A stretch of 6,895 nucleotides of DNA from Euryarchaeota archaeon UBA229 (GTDB lineage: Archaea; Thermoplasmatota; Poseidoniia; Poseidoniales; Poseidoniaceae): positions 1 through 6,895 of the forward strand of contig DAUW01000042.1 in NCBI GenBank assembly GCA_002505355.1, read 5' to 3'. The notes under the pieces were generated by a model. The model had not been told where the DNA came from. It ran no database searches and was given only the letters and a program-made list of their open reading frames with translations. Each line of letters begins with the position of its first letter. Position 1 is the stretch's first letter. Positions 1 to 6,543 of this stretch are shown here, piece by piece. Made by a program: the position numbers and the translations under genes.

Positions 1-678
1 ACCCAAATACTTGTGATAAATATTCTGATGGATGGTCCACCAGCAGTTGCTTTAGGCGTGGAGAAGAAACATGGAAATGTAATGAATAGACCACCAAGAC
101 CTGTAGACGAAGGTCTCCCAAATAAGAATGATATTTGGCTGATATTCTACCTAGGTGCGGTAATGGTTGCTGGAACACTATTGGTGTTTTTCCTTGCTGG
201 AGGGGGCCTAGAAACGTGCTCTGGATTACCTTTATCTGACGGAGAATCCCTTCCTTTTGACCAGGCAGCCTGCGAGGCTGGAGAGGCTACTGCCATCAGT
301 GAATGGCAACAATATGCCGATGACAGATTTGTCCATGCTCAAACCATGACTCTCTCAGTGTTCATTATGTTTCAGTTGTTTAATGTGATGAATTGTCGTT
401 CGCAGGATGAAAGTATCTTTTCTTTGGGGGTATTTTCTAACAAGGCAATTAACATCGCCTTTATTGCCTCCTTCTGCTTGTTGTTGTTCTTTGTTCAACT
501 AGCTAATTTAACCATACCTCTGACTAATTTCGAGATTGGTGGATTATTGTCAACTAAAGTTTTGAGTCTCAATGATTGGCTAATCATAATGTTTGTTGCG
601 GTGTTGGTTATTGTCATCGAGGAATTCCGTAAGTTAATCGTCAACTCAAGGGTATTCGCAATCGGTACAGGTAGGTAG
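1..678 (+). CDS. P-type cation-transporting ATPase, C-terminal part (partial, 5' end outside window)
   Basis: This is the membrane C-terminus of a P-type (P2, Ca2+/cation) ATPase, an ATP-driven pump. The reading frame is open from base 1, so the GTG at 13 is internal. At residues 7-19 of the visible part is the transmembrane-6 signature with Asn7 and Asp11 followed by GPPAVALG, equivalent to the cation-binding N-xxx-D-G-x-P-A-x-ALG of SERCA-type pumps. Further hydrophobic helices follow at about 45-66, 116-131, 150-170 and 193-207, matching M7 to M10. The motif FQLFNVMNCRS (124-134) fits M8; Gln stands where SERCA, from memory, has the site-I Glu, which suggests a single-ion pump (inference). 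The M7-M8 outer loop is long and contains two cysteines (73 and 91) that could form a disulfide. The headpiece with the phosphorylated Asp lies upstream of the window. The ion specificity is not proven. Confidence 0.9.
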   Translation, partial: TQILVINILMDGPPAVALGVEKKHGNVMNRPPRPVDEGLPNKNDIWLIFYLGAVMVAGTLLVFFLAGGGLETCSGLPLSDGESLPFDQAACEAGEATAISEWQQYADDRFVHAQTMTLSVFIMFQLFNVMNCRSQDESIFSLGVFSNKAINIAFIASFCLLLFFVQLANLTIPLTNFEIGGLLSTKVLSLNDWLIIMFVAVLVIVIEEFRKLIVNSRVFAIGTGR

Positions 679-686
679 AATTTCTA

Positions 687-698
687 CATATATATTTG
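687..698 (+). promoter_or_regulatory. Putative archaeal TATA box of mqnE-mqnA
   Basis: The AT-only stretch CATATATATTTG lies in the 43-base gap between the ATPase stop and the mqnE ATG. Its centre is about 30 bases before the ATG, so a start site about 25 bases downstream would give an mRNA with almost no leader, as is common in archaea. No Shine-Dalgarno sequence is visible close to the ATG, which agrees with this. It was judged by position and composition only. Confidence 0.45.
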
Positions 699-721
699 AA
701 GGTTGGCAGAAACCATACGGT

Positions 722-1930
722 ATGTCCGGTTGGTTGTCGACCCCTAAAAATGCTGGCTGCGACATCAACTGGGTGGAAAACCTTAGCGCCGCACTCAGCA
801 AAAAACACTGGGACCCTAATTTACATAGCATTGTCAGTAAATTAAGCACCGGTACTAGGCTTTCTGTTGACGATGGAGTTAGACTATTCACCCACCCCAA
901 CTTACACGAAGTCGGTCAATTAGCTAACATGGTAAAGTACGCTAGATTTGGTAGCAATGTTTTTTTCAATTCAAATGTTCATATTAACCAAACCAATGTT
1001 TGCGTTTTAGCTTGCAAATTTTGCGCCTTTAGACGCAGCAAGAAACAAGCTGACGCATACGAACTGTCGATTGATTCCTACCTTGAAGAAATGGAAAAAT
1101 ATGCTAGATTAGTAGACGAGGTGCATTCCGTTGGGGGTTTGCACCCAGATTGGGATGTCGAGTATTACGAAAATCTGATCAGCTCAGCAAAACAAAAACA
1201 TCCTGATATAGCAATCAAGGCACTTACCGCAGTAGAGATAAAACATCTCGCACAACAGAGCAACATCGACTATACTGAAACACTGTCTAGACTAAAAAAT
1301 GCCGGCTTGGATTCGTTACCAGGTGGCGGGGCGGAGATATTGAACGACGACATCAGGCAAATAATTTGCAACGGCAAAGAAAGTTCAGACGAATATTTGG
1401 AGATACATCGACAAGCACATTCGCTAGGTATTCCCTCCAATTGTACAATGCTCTTTGGAACTATAGAGAGCATTCATGACCGTGTTATACACATGGACAA
1501 GTTACGACAATTGGCAGATGAATACGGTTTATTCCAGTGCTTCGTACCTTACCCATTTCTGCCGGACTCTACAAGACTGCCTGAGGCACAACTTGCGACG
1601 TCAAATGAGGTGCTCAGAACCATCGCGGTCTCGAGGCTTATGCTCGATTCTATTCCACACATCAAAGCCTACAGAATGAATATCGGTGATGAGATTGCAG
1701 AATTAGCCCTTAACTACGGGGCGGATGATATTGACGGCACGGTTAGACAAGAATCAATAATGCACTTGGCCGGTGCTGACTCAAGCTTAAATTATGATAT
1801 TTACCAAATGGCAAAACTAGTCAAGGATGCAGGTTTTATTCCAATAAAGCGCAACACCACATATACCAAGTTCACCACTGTAACAGTTGAGCCCCCGAAG
1901 CGCCCGAGAAGGCTGAATGTAATAGCGTGA
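722..1930 (+). CDS. mqnE: Aminofutalosine synthase MqnE (radical SAM)
   Basis: MqnE is a radical SAM enzyme that joins 3-[(1-carboxyvinyl)oxy]benzoate (the MqnA product) to an adenosyl radical from SAM, giving 6-amino-6-deoxyfutalosine for menaquinone synthesis. It is cytoplasmic and needs a [4Fe-4S] cluster. The cluster-binding CxxxCxxC is visible at Cys94, Cys98 and Cys101 (CVLACKFC), preceded by the family's HINQTNVC. Other family blocks are HSVGGLHP (135-142), KALTAVEI (166-173), GLDSLPGGGAEI (195-206), ICNGKES (215-221), the segment IAVSRLMLDSIPHIKAY (301-317) and GADDIDGTV (333-341). These blocks separate it from the related MqnC. The length of 402 residues is slightly above the usual 360-390 because of an N-terminal stretch. 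The ATG at 722 is the first in frame after the ATPase stop and fits the TATA-like box. mqnA follows after 10 bases, so the two are probably one transcript. Confidence 0.95.
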   Translation: MSGWLSTPKNAGCDINWVENLSAALSKKHWDPNLHSIVSKLSTGTRLSVDDGVRLFTHPNLHEVGQLANMVKYARFGSNVFFNSNVHINQTNVCVLACKFCAFRRSKKQADAYELSIDSYLEEMEKYARLVDEVHSVGGLHPDWDVEYYENLISSAKQKHPDIAIKALTAVEIKHLAQQSNIDYTETLSRLKNAGLDSLPGGGAEILNDDIRQIICNGKESSDEYLEIHRQAHSLGIPSNCTMLFGTIESIHDRVIHMDKLRQLADEYGLFQCFVPYPFLPDSTRLPEAQLATSNEVLRTIAVSRLMLDSIPHIKAYRMNIGDEIAELALNYGADDIDGTVRQESIMHLAGADSSLNYDIYQMAKLVKDAGFIPIKRNTTYTKFTTVTVEPPKRPRRLNVIA

Positions 1931-1940
1931 GAGTGATACT

Positions 1941-2771
1941 TTGGTAGTTAATATTCCACCTCTAGACACCCAACGTTTCTCTGCATGGACGAACACAATT
2001 GGCAGAGTAGCGTTTATGAATTGTGACCCGTTATTTCTACAATTGAGCGAAGATTGGAACGTTTTGGCCGCTCCACCATCTTGGCTCACCGGTCACTTGC
2101 TTCGAAGAGATTGTATCATTGCGCCGATTCCTGCGGCCGATTATGCAAAAAACTCCGCAGATTTGGTGTTACTTCCAGACTTAGGTATCTGCTCAAAAGG
2201 TGAAGTCGGTAGTGTCCTGCTATTCGGAAATAAACCAATAGAAGAAATGGAGTCTATCGCACTGCCATCTGATTCATCATCGTCAGTGGCTCTACTCAAG
2301 TATATTCTCAAACAGAAAAACCTGGACCCAAAACTTACGGTTATGGGCCCGGATATTGACACCATGCTGGATATATCTGAGGGGGCACTAATCATTGGTG
2401 ACAGAGCACTTGACGCATCAAAAAAGTACCCCCACAAAGTAGTCATGGACTTGGGTCATGAGTGGCAGAGGTTGACTGGTTGCCCCATGGTGTTTGGCGT
2501 TTTTGCGGCAAGAAAAGACACACCACTCAGCAGCGTAAGAAAGGCGTATGAATCACTTCTAGAGCAACTTATCACATTTGAAAACAATCCTTCTCGAAGA
2601 GAGTTAATTGTTCAAATGTCATCAGCAAGTTCCGGACTCTCAACTTCCAGGTTAGATCAGTATTTTGGGGAAGTATTCAATCGACTCGACGATGAACACA
2701 TCAACGGTCTCAACCGATTCTTGCAGGATGCATGTCACCTCAAAGACGGTGCCAGCTTTGTCGAAATCTAG
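1941..2771 (+). CDS. mqnA: Chorismate dehydratase MqnA, TTG start
   Basis: MqnA removes water from chorismate to give 3-[(1-carboxyvinyl)oxy]benzoate, the first step of futalosine-route menaquinone synthesis. It is a soluble enzyme with a periplasmic-binding-protein-like fold. Family blocks are GRVAFMNCDPLF (21-32, usually near the N-terminus), APIPAADYAK (61-70), GICSKGEVGSVLLF (82-95), SSSSVALLKYIL (112-123), LIIGDRAL (150-157) and the segment 170-193 with DLGHEWQRLTG. The length of 276 residues is normal. An in-frame TAG at 1923-1925 limits upstream extension, and the first Met (residue 26) lies inside the conserved block. The TTG at 1941 is therefore the only sensible start; GTGAT at 1933-1937 just before it could pair with the 16S rRNA 3' end. 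The gene follows mqnE by 10 bases, and its TAG stop overlaps the stop of the opposing gene. Confidence 0.94.
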   Translation: MVVNIPPLDTQRFSAWTNTIGRVAFMNCDPLFLQLSEDWNVLAAPPSWLTGHLLRRDCIIAPIPAADYAKNSADLVLLPDLGICSKGEVGSVLLFGNKPIEEMESIALPSDSSSSVALLKYILKQKNLDPKLTVMGPDIDTMLDISEGALIIGDRALDASKKYPHKVVMDLGHEWQRLTGCPMVFGVFAARKDTPLSSVRKAYESLLEQLITFENNPSRRELIVQMSSASSGLSTSRLDQYFGEVFNRLDDEHINGLNRFLQDACHLKDGASFVEI

Positions 2772-5008
2772 TCATCCTTTTTGACCGTCTTGACTCTTCT
2801 AACTTTTTTGGAGGTAAGAACATCCTTTGTACCCTTACGCACTGGTTTTTTAGCGGTTATTAGTTTCTCACCAGGTATGTCTAATTTCCCGTCTAAGCGT
2901 TTTCTTTTGGTACTCATTATTGGCCCTTGTGCATTCCTATCAACTCTACCCGTGCGCCGCCTGACGGATCGTTTTACACTAACCTCTTCATCATCATCAA
3001 TCATGAACGCACGTCTATCCGTGGGTCGCTCTTCGGACGGGATTGTTTCAGTAATTATTGGTTCATCTTCAACTTGTAGATTAGTGAAGCCGTCATCAAC
3101 TATCGGTTGTGGCTTGGTATATTCATCTTCAACGTACTCAAGATACGATTGTTCCATGCTTTCCTCCAGATTCAATTCTTCGTCAAACTCTGAATCATCC
3201 AATATCAGAGAATTTAGGTTACGCCTTCGAATCAGCACCCAAATCAGCAGTGTTAACCCAGTTACTGAAGCACTGATTAAAATTATATTATCGTTTAATA
3301 ATTCCACAAATGTATTAATTTGAGATGCTTGCTGTGGTATTGCTGTGAAGTTTAATTGCGGCTTTTGATCGCCGTCGGAGTTCCACCAAAGCGTAGTCAA
3401 GGAATCACCTTCAAGAGTAATCTGTTCAATTAGAATCGGGTGATTTTCGACCATGTGAGTAATTGAGGAGTCTAATACAGATATCTGATTATCAAAATAA
3501 ATCGTTAATGGTAAACTAATATTTGGCGAAACGTCAAAACTAGTCTTGAAACTAAATTGTAATTGTTCTTTATCAAAAGTTTTGGAAAACGACAGACCAG
3601 CTAGTATCTCACATTGCAATGTTCCATTAGCCACCTCACCAAATGATAATTCTAAACTATTTTCCAACCTCTGCAGATAATCATTTTTGTCCATATTATT
3701 ACAAAATGCACTTTCTATCATATTAGTTTCTTCATAACTTATCCTTTGGTCAGCAAGGATACTTCTTCTTGATAGATTTCTAAACATGTAGGTATTTTCG
3801 GATGACATTGTGTAGATATCTTCGACAATTAGCGTGTCTGAATCAAGCGATACGACAATTGATCTAATGGTTGTTAGATCTGGTTCCCGACTGCACAGTG
3901 TCACGTTCAGGCAGTTAAAGTCCCAGTCATCCTTAAACGAGTCACCATCGTCATCCATATCCAGTGTGTCCGGCACATTATCGCCGTCTAAATCAGACCC
4001 CATCATCCCGTAGCCTTCTGGGTATGGTGGACTCCCATAAATTGCGATATGATTGGTGTTGGTAGACACGTAGAATTTTGCGAGCATACCATTGGATTCA
4101 ATAATACTAAAATCCAGGGACATATGTACTAATCTTGTTGAGTGTAGGTCGGAAAATGTGGAGCCATCAATGGCCTTTAATTCAGGATTAGAATCAGATT
4201 CTAGAACGTAAAGAATATCCTCGGTGTATGACCACCGCACGCCAAAATTTTCACCAAAATCTCTTGATTGTAGTAAATCACCCGAAACAGTATATGAGTA
4301 TACGTTACCTGATTTAGTTGCCGCTGCGAATTTAACGTCCATATCACTGAAGTCACAGCCGACGATTTCCTCATCGACATTGATTTCGACATCAATTGGC
4401 TCTCCTGTGTTGTCCCAAAGTTGTAATCTGCCTAACTCATCTCCTGTAAGCATGAATTCACCGGTCCTAGAAAATGCCACGCATGTCACATCAGAGGTAT
4501 GAATGCCGTTGAGTCCGAAGATTTCTCCCATGTGAGTTGAATTAAACACTGAGGCGCCGTTGTTTATGTTCGGTGCTATCAGCATACTTCCGTCATAGGA
4601 CCAGTCAATGTTCCCAGGCCGTATGTTACCCCTAGCCATTTCAGATTTGAAGCTCATGTCGTTTACATTGATTACTCTAATAGAATTAGGTACAGTAGTA
4701 TCAGCAAAGGTTGAGACTGCAATATATTGCCCATCAGGAGAAAAATCAATATCGAAAATCTCGCGCTCTAGAGAGAATCTCTCTATCAACTCGAGTGAAG
4801 AAGCATTGTGAATCTCAACAAATGTGCCATATGAACTGGCTATGAGTGTATTATTAGCGTTGGTAGTAACTGAATTTGTGTATGCGTCAGCGGCAGTTGC
4901 TGTTGTTGCGTTTAAAAAATTCATACCGGATGATGATGCAGCTGTTACCGGCGCCAGTAGTAACACGATTAGCATCATAAGTATGCTCGTGCGCATATCA
5001 GCAGCCAT
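2768..5008 (-). CDS. Secreted beta-propeller (WD40-like) surface protein with Ca-binding Asp repeat, one C-terminal membrane anchor and a basic tail
   Basis: I do not recognise a named family. The 746-residue protein starts with a signal peptide (hydrophobic core about 8-23, VTAASSS cleavage region). Residues about 50-325 contain WD40-like blade motifs, such as FDIDFSPDGQYIAVST (85-100), VTCVAFSRTGEFMLTGD (174-190) and LQLWDN (195-200). Next is a thrombospondin-type-3-like repeat, DLDGDNVPD (339-347) and DMDDDGD (350-356), likely to bind Ca2+. A second extracellular domain (about 365-560) has Cys366/372 and Cys436/466 and many N-x-S/T sites. One transmembrane helix (about 575-593) is followed by RRR, so the outside-in topology puts the C-terminus in the cytoplasm. 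That tail is acidic (604-675) and then strongly Lys/Arg-rich (678-746). The start may be Met1 or Met5 (4996). The gene lies alone on the minus strand between two mqn units. A role as a surface sensor or scaffold is only inference. Confidence 0.88.
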   Translation of the reverse strand: MAADMRTSILMMLIVLLLAPVTAASSSGMNFLNATTATAADAYTNSVTTNANNTLIASSYGTFVEIHNASSLELIERFSLEREIFDIDFSPDGQYIAVSTFADTTVPNSIRVINVNDMSFKSEMARGNIRPGNIDWSYDGSMLIAPNINNGASVFNSTHMGEIFGLNGIHTSDVTCVAFSRTGEFMLTGDELGRLQLWDNTGEPIDVEINVDEEIVGCDFSDMDVKFAAATKSGNVYSYTVSGDLLQSRDFGENFGVRWSYTEDILYVLESDSNPELKAIDGSTFSDLHSTRLVHMSLDFSIIESNGMLAKFYVSTNTNHIAIYGSPPYPEGYGMMGSDLDGDNVPDTLDMDDDGDSFKDDWDFNCLNVTLCSREPDLTTIRSIVVSLDSDTLIVEDIYTMSSENTYMFRNLSRRSILADQRISYEETNMIESAFCNNMDKNDYLQRLENSLELSFGEVANGTLQCEILAGLSFSKTFDKEQLQFSFKTSFDVSPNISLPLTIYFDNQISVLDSSITHMVENHPILIEQITLEGDSLTTLWWNSDGDQKPQLNFTAIPQQASQINTFVELLNDNIILISASVTGLTLLIWVLIRRRNLNSLILDDSEFDEELNLEESMEQSYLEYVEDEYTKPQPIVDDGFTNLQVEDEPIITETIPSEERPTDRRAFMIDDDEEVSVKRSVRRRTGRVDRNAQGPIMSTKRKRLDGKLDIPGEKLITAKKPVRKGTKDVLTSKKVRRVKTVKKDD
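2775..2810 (+). terminator. Possible oligo-T terminator of the mqnE-mqnA transcript
   Basis: Just after the mqnA stop the plus strand has two T tracts, five T at 2778-2782 and six T at 2804-2809. Archaeal RNA polymerase often terminates at such tracts without a hairpin. They lie inside the coding region of the opposing gene, where they are simply the reverse of lysine codons in its basic tail, so they may have no terminator function. No hairpin was seen. Confidence 0.25.
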
Positions 5009-5040
5009 GGAAACCGTTATTTCCTAAGTTCTGAACTACT

Positions 5041-5051
5041 TGAATATATAC
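5041..5051 (-). promoter_or_regulatory. Putative TATA box of the surface-protein gene
   Basis: Read on the minus strand, 5050 to 5041 is TATATATTCA. Its centre is about 39 bases before the Met1 codon and 51 before Met5. A start site about 25 bases downstream (near 5022) would leave a short leader of about 13 or 25 bases. It is one half of a divergent promoter region with the mqnD promoter. This rests on position and composition only. Confidence 0.45.
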
Positions 5052-5091
5052 CCGAACCAAACCAAAATATGCTTAATTGCTATGATTGTAG

Positions 5092-5098
5092 TATAAAT
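5092..5098 (+). promoter_or_regulatory. Putative TATA box of the mqnD operon
   Basis: TATAAAT at 5092-5098 is the clearest TATA-like element in front of mqnD. A transcription start about 25 bases downstream would fall near 5120. That is after the ATG at 5106 and before the ATG at 5139, so this element favours 5139 as the real start. A weaker AT-rich element, AAAATAT (about 5064-5070), would instead allow the start at 5106. Confidence 0.4.
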
Positions 5099-5105
5099 CA
5101 AACGG

Positions 5106-6023
5106 ATGGTTCTTGAAGGTCATTACACTGGAAGACATATGTCCACACAACTGGAACAGGACCACAATGGGAACTATGTTATCAGGATAGGGCATTCACC
5201 CGACCCAGATGATGCATTCATGTTCCATGCGATGACCAACAATAAGTTCCCTACACCTGGCTACCACTTTGTACATGAACTACAGGATATAGAGACGTTG
5301 AATCACCGAGCAATGAATCAAGAGCTTGAAGTCTCTGCAGTATCGATTCACGCATTCCCCGATATCGCCGAACATTACAGTCTAATGAATTGCGGCGCAT
5401 CTATGGGAGAGGGATACGGTCCGATGATTGTTGCCAAAGCCGGCGTGACAATTGAACAAGCTAAACAATCCGTGATTGCGGTTCCTGGATTAAAGACCAG
5501 CGCTTACCTTGGATTACGCCTGGCATGGGGTGATGTAACTGTTGAAGTAGTACCATTCGATGAAATAATTCCCAGAATTCTTGATGGCTCATATTTGTGT
5601 GGGCTTATTATCCATGAAGGACAACTAACCTATGTTGATTACGAATTGGACGTATTGATTGACCTAGGCAAGTGGTGGAATAACAAAACCGACAATTTCC
5701 CTATGCCGCTTGGTGGTAATGTCGTGCGCAAAGACTTAGGGGATAAGATGATGGCTGACATCACTAAATACACAAAAATGAGCATAGAATATGCGATATC
5801 AAATCCAGACGAGGCGTTAGAGTTCGCAAAAAAATGGGGCAGAGGTATTGATGATGACACGAATCGGAAATTCGTTACAATGTACGTAAATGACCGAACT
5901 ATTGACTATCGACGCGATGGCCGCGAATCAATCCGTCAATTTATCTCAGAAGGTCAACAAATAGGACTTATTGATTCAACTTTTGACGTAAACGCAATGA
6001 AGTTTATTGGGGCGATTGAATGA
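5106..6023 (+). CDS. mqnD: 1,4-dihydroxy-6-naphthoate synthase MqnD
   Basis: MqnD converts cyclic dehypoxanthinyl futalosine to 1,4-dihydroxy-6-naphthoate, the ring precursor of menaquinone. It is a soluble enzyme with a periplasmic-binding-protein-like fold, related to MqnA. Family blocks are IGHSPDPDDAFMF (28-40), DIETLNHRA (61-69), the stretch EVSAVSIHAF (75-84), GASMGEGYGPMIVA (97-110), IAVPGLKTSAYLGLRL (124-139), CGLIIHEGQLTY (165-176, with the family's conserved His) and PLGGNVV (201-207). The length of 305 residues from 5106 is slightly long. The second ATG at 5139 (Met12) begins closer to the conserved domain, has GGAAG at 5130-5134 in front and agrees better with the TATA box, so I prefer 5139, though it is not settled. 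The stop overlaps the ATG of the next gene (ATGA), implying co-transcription and probably coupled translation. Confidence 0.94.
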   Translation: MVLEGHYTGRHMSTQLEQDHNGNYVIRIGHSPDPDDAFMFHAMTNNKFPTPGYHFVHELQDIETLNHRAMNQELEVSAVSIHAFPDIAEHYSLMNCGASMGEGYGPMIVAKAGVTIEQAKQSVIAVPGLKTSAYLGLRLAWGDVTVEVVPFDEIIPRILDGSYLCGLIIHEGQLTYVDYELDVLIDLGKWWNNKTDNFPMPLGGNVVRKDLGDKMMADITKYTKMSIEYAISNPDEALEFAKKWGRGIDDDTNRKFVTMYVNDRTIDYRRDGRESIRQFISEGQQIGLIDSTFDVNAMKFIGAIE

Positions 6024-6499
6024 GTAACAAACCAAAACTAAGTCAGTATGGATCAGTTGATCCTGCGCCACCCTTAACAACAGGCAAAATTAAAGATTGG
6101 GAATTATCACTCACTGATAGCTCTACGCCGATGTTTCAACGCATGAGAAATGTGTTTGCGTTAAGAAACAACGGAACAGACGATGCATGCTTAGCCTTGT
6201 GCGCAGGATTCCAATCGAAAAGTGCATTACTACGTCATGAGGTTGCCTATGTACTTGGTCAAATGCAAAACGAGGTAGCGATACCAACCTTAATTCAAGT
6301 ATTAAGCGACGAAGATGAACATGTTATGGTTAGGCATGAAGCAGCAGAAGCACTTGGCGCAATAGGTGATTATGCAGTCAAATCAGTGTTGGAAAATTAT
6401 GTCAATCATCCAATGCCGGAAATCGCAGAATCATGTGAGGTTGCCATAGATTTACTCGACTGGTGCAAAAGCAAAGAGTATGACGAAGTCGAGTGTTAG
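6020..6499 (+). CDS. Half-length deoxyhypusine hydroxylase-like HEAT-repeat protein
   Basis: Eukaryotic DOHH is a di-iron enzyme that hydroxylates deoxyhypusine on eIF5A to hypusine, using O2. It has about 300 residues in two similar HEAT-repeat halves, each with two His-Glu motifs. This 159-residue protein is equivalent to one half. His73-Glu74 (in ALLRHEVAYVLGQMQ) and His106-Glu107 (in MVRHEAAEALGAIGD) are 33 residues apart, the same spacing as in both halves of the human enzyme as I remember it. The N-terminal YGSVDPAPP (10-18) and FALRNNG (46-52) match the linker and start of the human second half. GQMQ...AIP...MVRHEA.EALGAIGD and the ending near 148 resemble the first half. TGA at 6017-6019 directly before the ATG fixes the start, so no upstream half is fused. 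Two copies could rebuild the four-motif iron site (inference). A generic HEAT protein is less likely. DOHH activity in archaea needs proof. Confidence 0.85.
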   Translation: MSNKPKLSQYGSVDPAPPLTTGKIKDWELSLTDSSTPMFQRMRNVFALRNNGTDDACLALCAGFQSKSALLRHEVAYVLGQMQNEVAIPTLIQVLSDEDEHVMVRHEAAEALGAIGDYAVKSVLENYVNHPMPEIAESCEVAIDLLDWCKSKEYDEVEC

Positions 6500-6533
6500 A
6501 CAAATTCAATAACTACTGATGATAGCCAAGGAC

Positions 6534-6539
6534 GGAGAG
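6534..6539 (+). promoter_or_regulatory. Possible Shine-Dalgarno site of the four-cysteine protein
   Basis: GGAGAG ends 4 bases before the ATG at 6544, within a 44-base gap after the DOHH-like gene. It is one of the few purine-rich, Shine-Dalgarno-like sites in the window. It supports the chosen start, although the spacing is short. Confidence 0.4.
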
Positions 6540-6543
6540 AACA

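Noticed and set aside
722..1930. Assignment as MqnC (cyclic dehypoxanthine futalosine synthase)
   Set aside because: The blocks GLDSLPGGGAEI, ICNGK and IPHIKAY, with VGGLHP, are those of MqnE.
1817..2089. Minus-strand open frame across the mqnE-mqnA junction
   Set aside because: It overlaps two clearly assigned enzymes in antisense and has no recognisable motif.
2781..3323. Plus-strand open frame of 180 codons opposite the surface-protein gene
   Set aside because: It lies wholly antisense to the basic and acidic tail of the minus-strand gene, and its Ser/Leu-rich composition reflects reverse-read Glu/Asp/Lys codons. No domain was seen.
4224..4502. Plus-strand open frame inside the surface-protein gene
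   Set aside because: It is antisense to the WD40-like region and has low-complexity Ser-rich composition, so it is a shadow frame.
5106..6023. A hidden DOHH N-terminal half upstream, lost by frameshift
   Set aside because: The upstream sequence is a full, well-conserved mqnD up to its last codon, and a TGA at 6017-6019 closes the DOHH frame.
6020..6499. Generic PBS-lyase or other HEAT-repeat protein
   Set aside because: The two His-Glu motifs at exact 33-residue spacing, plus the SVDPAPP and MVRHEA.EALGAIGD signatures, are specific to DOHH.
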